A stretch of DNA of 64,000 bases, taken from positions 62,001 through 126,000 of the forward strand of contig CAYSCS010000063.1 of the NCBI GenBank assembly GCA_964429695.1, given 5' to 3'. Source of the DNA: CAYSCS01 sp964429695. GTDB taxonomy: Bacteria > Acidobacteriota > Aminicenantia > Aminicenantales > Aminicenantaceae. Under the pieces are notes generated by a model. It had not been told where the DNA came from. It was given only the letters and a program-made list of their open reading frames with translations, and made no database searches. A program made the translations under genes and the position numbers. The stretch's first letter is position 1, and the number at the start of each line of letters is the position of its first letter. This document shows, one piece after another, positions 52,663 to 61,766 of this stretch.

Positions 52663-53061
52663 ATGAGAGAATTAATCAAAAGATACGAAAACTGTTTTGT
52701 CTGTGGTGATAAAAACCAGATTGGATTGAGAGTCGATTTTTTTTACGAAGAAGGTAGAGCAAAAGCAGAATTTACTCCTAGCTTAAACCATGAAGGTTAT
52801 GCTGATACCCTTCACGGCGGTCTCATAGCAGCGCTCCTAGATGAGGTGATGATAAAATCAATCCTTGCTGAAGGCATAATTAGTCTGACTACAAGGCTTG
52901 AGGTCAGGTTTAAGAGAAAAGCAAGGGTAGGGGAAAAGTTGTTTCTTGAAGGCTGGGTTGAGAAAAAGAGAGGGAGAATTATTTTTACTAAGGGAAGAAT
53001 TTTGGTTCAGAATGAGGACATAATTGCTGAGGCAGAGGGAGCTTATTTCAGAGAGAGGTAG
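52663..53061 (+). CDS. PaaI-like hotdog-fold thioesterase
   Basis: 132 residues of a single hotdog domain. NCFVCGDKNQIGLRVDFF at the start and GYADTLHGGLIAALLDEVM (the HGG and acidic catalytic residue) are typical of the acyl-CoA thioesterase 4-hydroxybenzoyl/PaaI-like family; EVRFKRKARVGEKLFLEGWV is the middle strand. The N-terminal CFVCG cysteine pair appears in several members. Likely hydrolyses acyl-CoA; no neighbour shows which. No clear Shine-Dalgarno sequence before the ATG. Confidence 0.87.
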   Translation: MRELIKRYENCFVCGDKNQIGLRVDFFYEEGRAKAEFTPSLNHEGYADTLHGGLIAALLDEVMIKSILAEGIISLTTRLEVRFKRKARVGEKLFLEGWVEKKRGRIIFTKGRILVQNEDIIAEAEGAYFRER

Positions 53062-53100
53062 TTCCATTTTCATGAATCAATTTTTCTGAATTCCTTCAAA

Positions 53101-54897
53101 TTATTTTCCTGCGGAAGCAATTTGATTGAGCTTCTTTTTGAGTTCAAGAGCTGCTTTTTGTCCGATTATCATCTTGAGCTCTTCTAAGGAGGCTCTCTTA
53201 ATCTCATCTAAACCGGTGAATTCATCAAGGAGCTTGAGTTTTTTCTTTTTCCCTATACCATGAATGCCGTCAAGAAGAGAAGAAAAGCTCTTCTTTTCTC
53301 TTCTTTTTCTGTGAAACGAGAGGGCAAATCGATGAGCCTCATCTCTTATGTTCTGGAAGAGTTTCAAGGCAGGGGAGGTTCTTTCAAGGCGAATTCCTCT
53401 TTTATGGGAGAAAGTAAAGAGAATTTCTTCTTTCTTGGCTAAAGAAACCACAGCAATACCTTCAGCGCCGACCTCTTTGAGAGCCTTTCCCGCAGCATTA
53501 AGCTGGCCTTTGCCCCCATCGACTAAGATTAAGTCTGGCAACGCTTTTCCTTCTTTTTGAAGGCGCAGATACCTCCTTCGAATGACCTCCTTTAGGCTGG
53601 AGATATCATCTGCGAGCTTGACTTGTTTTACCTTGTATTTTCTGTATTCTTCCTTTTTTGGTTTCATGTCTTCAAAGACAACCAGCGAGCCGACAGATTC
53701 ATCTCCTCCTGTGGTTGAAATATCGAAGGCTTCGATACGGCAGGGGAGTTTAGGGAGGTTGAGGAGTTTTTTTATCCTTTCCAGAGGATTAAATTCCAAA
53801 GATTTGTTTTCAATGAGGGAAGCAGCGTTTCTACTGGCTAGTTTAACGAGCTCAAGGTTTTTCCCTTTGGAAGGAACATCCATTTTTATATCTTTTCTTT
53901 TAATTTTTCTCAATTCATGTTGAAGTTCATTCATTTTATCAGGATAGAAAGGAAGGTAAATTTCATCTGGGACTTCATTCTTTTCCAGATAGAATTTTCT
54001 CAGCTGTTGATGAAGAATTTTTGAGGGAGTTAGCTGTCCTCCTTTTTCAAGAAAGATCCCTTTTGATTCTATGACTTTACCCTTCCTCATCTTGAAAACA
54101 AAGAGCGCTGCCTCTTCCTGGAGGCTTGAATAGCCGAAGATATCCTTGTCTTCTAAATGGACAGAGATGAATTTTGGCCTTTCTTTGAGTTGCTCTACAG
54201 CACGAATGAGGTCTCTCCAGTAGGCAGCCTGTTCGAATTCTTGTTTATCAGAAGCCTCTCTCATCTTACCTTCCATTATGGTGAGCAATTTGGTGACTTT
54301 TCCTTCTAAAAAAAGGAGGGCGTTTTCTATTCTTTCTCGATAATCTTTTTCTGAGATTTTCTCTACACAGGGAGCAGAACAGAGTCCCATGTCGAATTCC
54401 AGGCAAGGTCTCTTTCTTTTGCCGGGAATAGGCTCTTGGCAGCTTCTTATTCCGAAGTATTTGTTTAAGAGATGAATGGTTTTTCTTGCCTGATGGGCAG
54501 GAACGAAAGGACCGTAGAATTTTCCTCCCTCTTTTTCTATCCTTCGAGCAAGGTAGACACCAGGAAATCTTTCATTTAAGGTTAATTTTATAAAGGGGAA
54601 GCTCTTATCATCCTTTAATCTGAAATTAAATTTTGGTTGATATTTCTGGATGAGATTATTTTCAAGAAGAGAAGCTTCCCTTTCTGTTTCAGTAAGGATG
54701 AATTCAAGGTCATGAGTTTCATTGACGATGTTCTTTACTCTGGTATCGGCGGGTTCATGGAAGTAGGATGTGACCCTTTCTTTGAGGGAATGTGCCTTTC
54801 CGATGTAAATAACTTCTCCATTTTTATTTTTGAAGAGGTAGATCCCTGCTTTCTTGGGGAGAAGTTCGATTTTTGTCTTTAAATTTTTAAAGTCCAA
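53101..54897 (-). CDS. uvrC: Excinuclease ABC subunit C
   Basis: 598 residues. The GIY-YIG endonuclease domain begins KKAGIYLFKNKNGEVIYIGKA. Then the cysteine-containing RPCLEFDMGLCSAPC region, a UVR motif (EQAAYWRDLIRAV), and the RNase H-like C-terminal nuclease, with IEAFDISTTGGDESVGSLV and LILVDGGKGQLNAA. A helix-hairpin-helix end follows (LLDGIHGIGKKKKLKLL). It makes the 3' and 5' incisions in nucleotide excision repair. It overlaps the end of uvrB by 11 bases. Confidence 0.97.
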   Translation of the reverse strand: MDFKNLKTKIELLPKKAGIYLFKNKNGEVIYIGKAHSLKERVTSYFHEPADTRVKNIVNETHDLEFILTETEREASLLENNLIQKYQPKFNFRLKDDKSFPFIKLTLNERFPGVYLARRIEKEGGKFYGPFVPAHQARKTIHLLNKYFGIRSCQEPIPGKRKRPCLEFDMGLCSAPCVEKISEKDYRERIENALLFLEGKVTKLLTIMEGKMREASDKQEFEQAAYWRDLIRAVEQLKERPKFISVHLEDKDIFGYSSLQEEAALFVFKMRKGKVIESKGIFLEKGGQLTPSKILHQQLRKFYLEKNEVPDEIYLPFYPDKMNELQHELRKIKRKDIKMDVPSKGKNLELVKLASRNAASLIENKSLEFNPLERIKKLLNLPKLPCRIEAFDISTTGGDESVGSLVVFEDMKPKKEEYRKYKVKQVKLADDISSLKEVIRRRYLRLQKEGKALPDLILVDGGKGQLNAAGKALKEVGAEGIAVVSLAKKEEILFTFSHKRGIRLERTSPALKLFQNIRDEAHRFALSFHRKRREKKSFSSLLDGIHGIGKKKKLKLLDEFTGLDEIKRASLEELKMIIGQKAALELKKKLNQIASAGK

Positions 54898-56881
54898 GCT
54901 CGAGCTCTCTTTTTTTCAATCTTTTTAGTTCATCACGCAACCTTGCCGCCTTCTCAAATTCAAGGTTTCTTGCGGATTCTTTCATCATTCTCTCCAGCTC
55001 TTCCATTTTCTTCTTTCTCTCCTGAGGAGTGAAGTAGATATCTTTTTCCTCTGAGATTCGGGAATAATCGAAGTAATCTCTTTCATAAATGCTGGTAAGC
55101 ACTTCATCGATTCTTTTTTTGACGCTTTCAGGAGTAATATTGTGTTTTCGATTGTACTCATGCTGGATTCTTCTTCTCCTCTCTGTCTCAGCTATCGCCT
55201 TTTTCATTGAATCAGTCATTGTTTCGGCATACAAAATAGCCTTGCCTTCTACGTTACGGGCAGCACGTCCGAAAGTCTGAATAAGGGAGGTCGAGGAGCG
55301 AAGGAATCCTTCTTTGTCGGCGTCAAGAATGGCGACTAAAGAAACTTCGGGTAAATCGAGTCCCTCTCTGAGAAGATTTATGCCGATCAGGGCATCAAAC
55401 TTTCCCTTTCTTAAATCTCTGAGTATCTTTACTCTTTCTAAGGTGTCAATTTCGGAGTGAAGGTAGCGAACTCGAAGACCTAGCTCATGGTAATAGCGAG
55501 TGAGGTCTTCGGCCATTTTTTTAGTGAGGGTAGTAACCAGGACTCTCTCATTTTTTTCTGCCCTTCGTCTTATCTCCGCCATTAAATCATCAATCTGTCC
55601 TTTAACGGGACGAACTTCAACTTCTGGGTCAGTAAGACCCGTAGGCCTTATGATTTGCTCAATGACTCTCCTTTCAGATTTCCTGAGCTCATAGGGTCCA
55701 GGGGTTGCGGAGACGTAGATTGTTTGATTAAGACGAGCTTCAAACTCCTTGAAGTTTAAGGGCCTGTTGTCGAGGGCAGAAGGCAAGCGAAATCCGTGTT
55801 CAACAAGGGTCAATTTTCTGGAGCGGTCTCCATGGTACATACCGCCAATCTGAGGGATAGTGACGTGAGATTCATCGATTATGGTGAGGAAATCAGAGGG
55901 AAAGTAGTCAAGAAGGGTATAAGGGGGTTCTCCGCTTTTTCTCAAGGAGAGATATAAGGAATAGTTTTCTATTCCAGGGCACCATCCGAATTCGCGCAAC
56001 ATTTCTAAATCAAGCAACGTGCGTTCTTCGATTCGATTGGCTTCGATTAGTTTTCCCTTCTTTTTAAAAAAGGAGATTCTCTCCTCAAGTTCTTTCTCGA
56101 TACCTCGAATTGCATAAGCGAGAATATCAGAGGGGGTGGAGAAGAAGGATCGGGGATATATGATGATTTTATCAAAGGTTTCGATAGTCTTCCCGAGGAT
56201 GGGATCAATCGAAGAAAGGGATGAGATTCGCCTTTCATCAAGCTCGATTCTATAGGCGAAGTCTTCATAAGAAGGGAAGATTTCTATTATATTTCCTCTT
56301 ACGCGGAAAGTTCCGCGTTTGAATTCAGCCTCGTCCCTTATGTATTGAATTTCAACAAGGTTCTTCAGGATTTTTTTCCTCTCTATCTCTTGATTTTTCT
56401 CGAGGGTAAAACTCAAGGAATGATATGTTTCTGGAGAGCCAATGCCATAAATACAGGAAACTGAGGCCACAATGATCACATCTCTTCTTTGGAAGAGCGA
56501 ATTAGTGGCAGATAACCTCAAGCGGTCTATCTCGTCGTTGATTGTGGCTTCTTTAGCGATGTAGGTGTTAGTGGCGGGGATGTAAGCTTCGGGCTGATAG
56601 TAGTCATAATAACTGACGAAGTATTCCACGGCGTTTTCAGGGAAAAAGCGCCTGAATTCTTGGTAGAGCTGGGCAGCAAGTGTCTTGTTATGGGAAATTA
56701 CGAGCACCGGTCTATTTGCCTTTTCGATGATGTTTGCCATGGTAAATGTCTTTCCTGATCCGGTAACTCCCATTAGAACCTGGTGCTTTGTACCTCTTTC
56801 TAATCCTTCGCTGAGTTTGGCTATGGCTTCTATTTGGTCTCCCTTTGGCTCAAACTCAGAATAAAGCTTAAATTTTTTCAT
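54887..56881 (-). CDS. uvrB: Excinuclease ABC subunit B
   Basis: 664 residues. UvrB verifies DNA damage. Walker A is MGVTGSGKTFTMAN; the beta-hairpin region includes VEYFVSYYDYYQPEAYIP; later motifs are DFLTIIDESHVTIPQIGGM, LREGLDLPEVSLVAILDADKEGF, and QTFGRAARNVEGKAI. The C-terminal UVR domain (MMKESARNLEFEKAARLRDEL) interacts with UvrC. The gene overlaps uvrC and forms a two-gene operon with it. Confidence 0.97.
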   Translation of the reverse strand: MKKFKLYSEFEPKGDQIEAIAKLSEGLERGTKHQVLMGVTGSGKTFTMANIIEKANRPVLVISHNKTLAAQLYQEFRRFFPENAVEYFVSYYDYYQPEAYIPATNTYIAKEATINDEIDRLRLSATNSLFQRRDVIIVASVSCIYGIGSPETYHSLSFTLEKNQEIERKKILKNLVEIQYIRDEAEFKRGTFRVRGNIIEIFPSYEDFAYRIELDERRISSLSSIDPILGKTIETFDKIIIYPRSFFSTPSDILAYAIRGIEKELEERISFFKKKGKLIEANRIEERTLLDLEMLREFGWCPGIENYSLYLSLRKSGEPPYTLLDYFPSDFLTIIDESHVTIPQIGGMYHGDRSRKLTLVEHGFRLPSALDNRPLNFKEFEARLNQTIYVSATPGPYELRKSERRVIEQIIRPTGLTDPEVEVRPVKGQIDDLMAEIRRRAEKNERVLVTTLTKKMAEDLTRYYHELGLRVRYLHSEIDTLERVKILRDLRKGKFDALIGINLLREGLDLPEVSLVAILDADKEGFLRSSTSLIQTFGRAARNVEGKAILYAETMTDSMKKAIAETERRRRIQHEYNRKHNITPESVKKRIDEVLTSIYERDYFDYSRISEEKDIYFTPQERKKKMEELERMMKESARNLEFEKAARLRDELKRLKKRELELGL

Positions 56882-57785
56882 CTTTCCTCAAAATAATTAT
56901 ACCAGATACCAGAAAGAAGAATGCCTTTTTCTCTTAATCTTTGAATGAAGGCCAAGATTCTATTTTTTTCTTCTTCTTTTTTTCTCCCAGGATAAGATTA
57001 AAAGGTTGTGGCTTGTGAAAGACCTTTTTGTCTAAGAAGAAAATCTACCTGAAAGCATAATCATTGTCTTACATAAGAATCTATGGAGGAAAACTTGGGA
57101 ATGTTTATTTTTTCTTTGTAATTGAATTTCTTTTTCATTTACCTGAGTAAAAATAAGGACACTCTAATTAAAAGGGAGTTTTCGGCTCATTATAAATTGT
57201 ACTCACTCTAGCCCTTTACCTTCCCTTACGCCCCAAATTCATCGTTATTTAGAAGAAGTTCTAATATAGCTTCACCGTTGAATAAAGCCAGTTGAGAAGC
57301 CGAAGTTCCTCTTCGGTTTCGTATCTGAGTTGAGCTACCATCCTTATTACTAGGAAAGAGTTATTTTCCTTCCCAAGTTATCTTCCTCACCTTCTAAAAA
57401 GCCCTCTGTCAATTATAATCCACCAGAACCTTCAGGACCCAGCGAGGAAGGAGCCAACCTACAAAGTAGCGATTAAAACCACAGAAATCCTAAAGGACTT
57501 CTCCTGGATAAAATAACCTAGCTAGAAGGCAAAATCATTTGGGGTGAATTCTTTCCTGAGGTAATAAATCAATTTAGTATAGATTTTAAGAAGGCAACTC
57601 GGAGAAGGCTCATCCTTAAAAAGTGTGGTAAAATTTGATTAAAGGGATGAGGGTAAGGGGGACAAAAGAATTGACACTAGATTTTAAAGATAATATTATT
57701 TTTTCTATGCGATGGAGAGATAGTGTTAGCTAAGGCTATCATGACAAGTATCAGACATTTTCACTCAGTGAAAGGAGAGTAAAGG
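56882..57785. other. Long gene-free region with decayed fragments
   Basis: About 900 bases before the 314-residue protein. On the + strand, a coding-like stretch reads LEGKIIWGEFFPEVINQFSI to a stop near 57640 (about 57528-57640), with a stop immediately before it. A related short stretch occurs near 60211-60270. A possible AT-rich promoter region precedes 57786, whose ribosome site AAAGGAGAG is at 57769-57777. Confidence 0.45.
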
Positions 57786-58730
57786 ATGAAGAGAAAAGCA
57801 ATCATCATTTCTTTAATCGTGGGTTTCCTCCTCTCAGTAACTGTTCTAGAAGCGACAGCAATTGAGAAGACTGATAATTACCAGAGGATCGCAGCGGATT
57901 TCATTAACAAACAACTCCCGGGGGAAAATGATGTTATTTTCCCCACAACAATGTCATACCCGCAACGATTGAGGGCACTCGGCTTCGGCATCTTATACAC
58001 GAGCCGTAATGTAGGGGGCGCCGATAGATTAATTCGGCAGGCGCCAAAAGGCTTGGAAGTGAATCTGCTAGAGGAAATCATGGAACGGCTCATCATGTCC
58101 CTTCACGCCATACTGGTGCCTGAACCGATGGTAGCCGATCTTTTGAGCAGAGTGAACCAGGATGGCATGGTGAAAAGCAGTGACAGCATCCAGCACACAG
58201 CTCGGGCTCTTGGTATTTTAGCCCTGCTGGACAAAAACATGGAGTTGAGGTCCAAGATGGCGGAGGCGCTCATCGTCCGCTATAAACCTGAGACTGGAAC
58301 CATTGGCCTGCGTAATGCATTCATCGTTCTTCGCGCTTATAGCGAGCACTATGTGGACGACAAGAAGAAAATGGGTCAGGCTCTCATTGACCTGTATAAC
58401 TGGATCGTCAATAATACCCCGCCTATTGATAATCCAGCAAAACTCTGCTCCATGGTCGATCCAGGGGGGCTGAGCGCAGGGGCAGATATCATTCATGCAC
58501 TATCAGCATACTATGTTGCTACTGGCGATAAAAGCGCTGTGAAACGTGGGGAAGTGCTTCTTGAGTATCTAGTAAATACTTACTGGGTAGAACCAATATC
58601 TGGTAACGGCGGTTTCTCCTACCGCCCTCGGGCAGAACTACCAGACTTAGCAGCAAGCGGTGAGATGATCCAGGCAATGTACTGGTTTGACCAAGCACGG
58701 TTCTACGACAAGGGCATGCCTGGAAGATAG
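57786..58730 (+). CDS. Secreted protein of unknown function, compositionally distinct
   Basis: 314 residues with a clear signal peptide (MKRKAIIISLIVGFLLSVTV then EATA). The rest is mainly alpha-helical, with repeats of helical pairs such as TARALGILALLDKNMELRSK, LRNAFIVLRAYSEHYVDDKK and IHALSAYYVATGDKSAVKRG, which suggests an alpha/alpha toroid or TPR-like fold. It is around half G+C in lines I counted, with CGN arginine codons dominant, whereas its neighbours are lower and prefer AGA/AGG. This, plus flanking long gene-free DNA, hints at transfer. I do not recognise the family. It is probably outside the cytoplasm. Confidence 0.78.
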   Translation: MKRKAIIISLIVGFLLSVTVLEATAIEKTDNYQRIAADFINKQLPGENDVIFPTTMSYPQRLRALGFGILYTSRNVGGADRLIRQAPKGLEVNLLEEIMERLIMSLHAILVPEPMVADLLSRVNQDGMVKSSDSIQHTARALGILALLDKNMELRSKMAEALIVRYKPETGTIGLRNAFIVLRAYSEHYVDDKKKMGQALIDLYNWIVNNTPPIDNPAKLCSMVDPGGLSAGADIIHALSAYYVATGDKSAVKRGEVLLEYLVNTYWVEPISGNGGFSYRPRAELPDLAASGEMIQAMYWFDQARFYDKGMPGR

Positions 58731-60313
58731 ACTGTTAATGTTGATCGAGAGGATCTTTCAATTCCTCTGCTAAATTTCAGTCATGCCTAGTCCCGGGTAG
58801 TAAGCAGGAAAAAGGGTTAGAGTCTCGCTGTGGGTAAATCTGAAATAAGAGCTTGTGAAAAACGAACAGAAAATGAAGGTCATTCCCATTCTAAGGCTCA
58901 TTTTCATAATTGATCCACCGAGGGGGGAGAAGGATACTATTTCTCTTGTCTCTTTGAGTTGCTTGGAAAATCCAGATCAACGATGCATAAGTAGCTTTAT
59001 TGTGATAAAAATATTCTCCGGCGATTTTTAGTGCAAGATGGAAAGCTTCATCTTCTGCGAGATTTTCTCTCTCTCTCTTCTTTGACAATAATCATAAGCA
59101 AACTATTTGCTGCAGCTGAGCAGAGTGTTTGTGACTATTCTCGTCTCGATTAGGAGTTTAATGGTCAATTTACTTATTTCGGCTTATACGCCCACGATTA
59201 CTAAGATAAAAAAGGGTCCAAATCGGCTGGGCTGAGAAGATTTGGTATATAAACTAAGTAGAACCACTTCGATTCCCCAAATTTAAGGGAAAGCTATGGT
59301 ATCATCCCTTTCCTTATTGACACTCAAGTTTGGGACAAAATTATAAACTCCTTTAATCTGAAGACTAAGAAGGCATTCCTCCTCTACCTTATCTCAACTC
59401 ACAGTAAATTATGATAGCTACCAAGATGCGGCGAGTACTTTTTGTGATTCCTGCACTAAGCAAGCATTCAGGCGTAGTTAATTTTAGCTTCTGTGTGAGC
59501 TTCTCTATCTTTTTTCAGGTTCACGAGGCTTAGTGCTTGATACATTTGCCTTAGGCATTTACTCTTCTCTTCTCTAAAAAGTAATTATCTCTGGGAGGGA
59601 GTCTGCTCTTTTTGGCTCTCATATCTAGGATAGCTTACGAGGCCTCTTAAAGCTGAGTAATTTTTCTCCTCAATAGGTTAAATTGTACTCCTTACTTAGT
59701 CCTCTAAGGGCGAAAGCTTACTGGTTTTTTGAAGAGTGGAAGAAATAGATCTATTCTCTAAAGACTTGAATAAATAAATCTGAAGAAGATGAACAAGGAC
59801 ATAGAAAACTGAATAAAAAGAGGGCAATTTTCTCTGCCTGAAGGTCCGTGTATTAAATTTTCAACTCAAGGAGTGTTAAATGATTTGAGGTAAGATGGTA
59901 AAGGGGGCATTAATGAAGGCTCCCTCGTCATCAAAGCCTGTATCTAGAAGGAGAGGGATAGCTTCCGTTTTATAATTCTCGCTACTAACAGATACCACCT
60001 CCACTTCACAATTGGGCAACCATTAGTTGCCAGAGCGACGCTTATATCAAATAGGTCCTCCTAAACTGTTCCTGAACAAGGGAATTCTCTCTCTTAGAGC
60101 TGCTCTTAAAAATTCATGACAGCTTGTTACAATCTCGGTTGCTTAACTTTCATTTCTAATCCCTTTACCTTTGCCTCTGGCTAATTTTATTACAAAATTA
60201 TCAGACTAAAGCGCAAGAAGGCAAAATAATTTCTGGTAGGTTTTCTCTCTGAGGCAATTCGTTTTATTGACAATTAGTTTCTTCAAGCCTATAATCGTAA
60301 AAAAGGAGGAAAG
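58731..60313. other. Long gene-free region with decayed fragments
   Basis: About 1.6 kb between the 314-residue protein and a CsgG-family gene. The minus strand at 59876-60019 encodes IPLLLDTGFDDEGAFI, resembling an aspartic protease motif, then a stop. A 65-codon minus frame at 58891-59088 (starting MSKKRERENLAEDEAF) has a natural look but no known family. Near 60211 the + strand repeats part of a fragment found near 57528. I see no tRNA, rRNA, or complete gene. Confidence 0.45.
59876..60019 (-). pseudogene. Possible aspartic-protease-like fragment
   Basis: Reading the minus strand from 60019 gives 47 codons containing EVEVVSVSSENYKTEAIPLL followed by LDTGFDDEGAFI. The DTGFD motif after a hydrophobic strand is like the active-site loop of clan AA (retropepsin-like) bacterial proteases. 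The frame opens right after a stop and the upstream reading appears shifted, with DISVALATNG in another frame near 60050, so I treat it as a decayed fragment. Identification is uncertain. Confidence 0.3.
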
Positions 60314-61066
60314 ATGAAAAAGATTTCAATGTTTACAGCAATTACAGGAATATTTCTTTGGTTGATCTCATGCGCTCCTACTGCTACTGTTACCTCGACA
60401 GGAGGACCTTCGATAAGCGAAGCTCAGGCAGAACCTTATGATGGACCGAAGGCAAGGATTGCTGTGGGAGAATTCCAGGATAAAACTGCCAAGGGAGGAT
60501 GGACAGGTGGTTGGCTAGGGATGTTTGGAATAACTTGGGCTGAAATAGGCGAAGGAATGAGAGACATGCTTACCACAGCCCTTTTCAATACCAATCGATA
60601 CATAGTTCTTGAGAGAGAGCATCTTGGGGCAGTAATGAAGGAGCAGGACCTTGCCACTGAAGGGAGAATAAAGAAAGGAACAGAGGCAAGGACAGGAGAG
60701 ATTTATGGTGCAGACCTCATCATCGTTGCTGCGATAACTGAATTTGAAGGAAGTGCAAAGGGAGTTGGGGGAGGCACAAAGATACTCGGTGTCCAGGTTG
60801 GAGGAGGGATGAAGAAGGCACATATTGCCATGGATATAAGAATTATTGATGCCGAGACTTCCCAAATCGTTGCTGCAACCTCAGTCGAAGGAAGTGCCAC
60901 AAGCTTTGCTGCAGGTGGTGCAACCAATATAGGCGGCTCACTTCCTGTAGCTCTGGGTGGCTTTTCGAAGACCCCTACTGAAAAAGCAATAAGAGTCTGT
61001 ATCCAGAAAGCAGTAGAATACATTGTCAGTAAGACACCTAAAGAATATTACCGTCACCAGAAGTAA
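60314..61066 (+). CDS. CsgG-family lipoprotein
   Basis: 250 residues with a lipoprotein signal ending in LISC (about residues 17-20). The mature part begins with KARIAVGEFQDKT, then contains MLTTALFNTNRYIVLEREHLGAVMKEQDLA and GADLIIVAAITEFEG, the standard CsgG arrangement. CsgG family members form curli export pores or related envelope assemblies, often as lipoproteins; no CsgA, CsgE or CsgF is near. AAAAAGGAGGAAAG precedes the ATG. Confidence 0.92.
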   Translation: MKKISMFTAITGIFLWLISCAPTATVTSTGGPSISEAQAEPYDGPKARIAVGEFQDKTAKGGWTGGWLGMFGITWAEIGEGMRDMLTTALFNTNRYIVLEREHLGAVMKEQDLATEGRIKKGTEARTGEIYGADLIIVAAITEFEGSAKGVGGGTKILGVQVGGGMKKAHIAMDIRIIDAETSQIVAATSVEGSATSFAAGGATNIGGSLPVALGGFSKTPTEKAIRVCIQKAVEYIVSKTPKEYYRHQK

Positions 61067-61123
61067 TATCTTTGCTTAGACTTTTACTTGAAGAAGGAAA
61101 AATTAAAAAGAGATTAGTTAGCT

Positions 61124-61498
61124 TTAAAGAGAGGAAAGAGATTCCCTCATTTTAATGCTTCCTTTGAAGTGGGCTCCATCCATGATGGAAATTTTGGCAG
61201 CAGTTATGTTCCCTTCAACAAAGGCCTGACTCTCTATCAGAACCTTTCCAGAAGCAAAAATGTTTCCTCTTATTTCCCCTCTTACCGTAATATCTCCTGC
61301 CCAGATGTCTGCTTCCAGTTTGGCACCCTCTTCGACTATTAAAGCATTGTCTTTAACTTCGATTCTTCCTTGAAAGTTGCCTTCGATGAAAAGGTTCTCA
61401 CCGCTTGTTAATTCACCCTTTAAAGTGGTAAGCTTCCCCAAATGTGAAGCCTTTTCTGAGAATCTTTTATCAGATAAAGATATTTCTTCTTTACGCAT
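61124..61498 (-). CDS. Bactofilin (polymer-forming cytoskeletal protein)
   Basis: 124 residues with the right-handed beta-helical bactofilin core: TLKGELTSGENLFIEGNFQG, ALIVEEGAKLEADIWAGDIT, GNIFASGKVLIESQAFVEG and ITAAKISIMDGAHFKGSI. Repeats of about 17-18 residues form successive turns. Bactofilins polymerise without nucleotides and help define cell shape or localise envelope enzymes. The gene is convergent with the CsgG-family gene. Confidence 0.92.
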   Translation of the reverse strand: MRKEEISLSDKRFSEKASHLGKLTTLKGELTSGENLFIEGNFQGRIEVKDNALIVEEGAKLEADIWAGDITVRGEIRGNIFASGKVLIESQAFVEGNITAAKISIMDGAHFKGSIKMRESLSSL

Positions 61499-61766
61499 TG
61501 ATTCTCTCTTTTCAACAGATTCAAAGTGATTATAGGCAAGGCCTTTTCTTTATGTCAACTCGAAATATGCTTCTTAGGCAAAATATGTTATCATTTTTTG
61601 ATATTTTTGAGATGAATCTTTTCTTCTCTTTTTGAAAATAGAGAGAGGCTAGGAAATCTTGAGCGAGATCTTTATCCCCTTTTAACTCAGCTTGGAGACT
61701 TCTTTTTAAGTAAGGAAAGGGATGCTTGTTTAATTTAGTTTTCGAAACTAAAAAAGAAGAGAACAG

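Noticed and set aside
58891..59088. 65-codon minus-strand frame in the gene desert
   Set aside because: It starts at a TTG with no ribosome site and I recognise no family; mentioned only within the region note.
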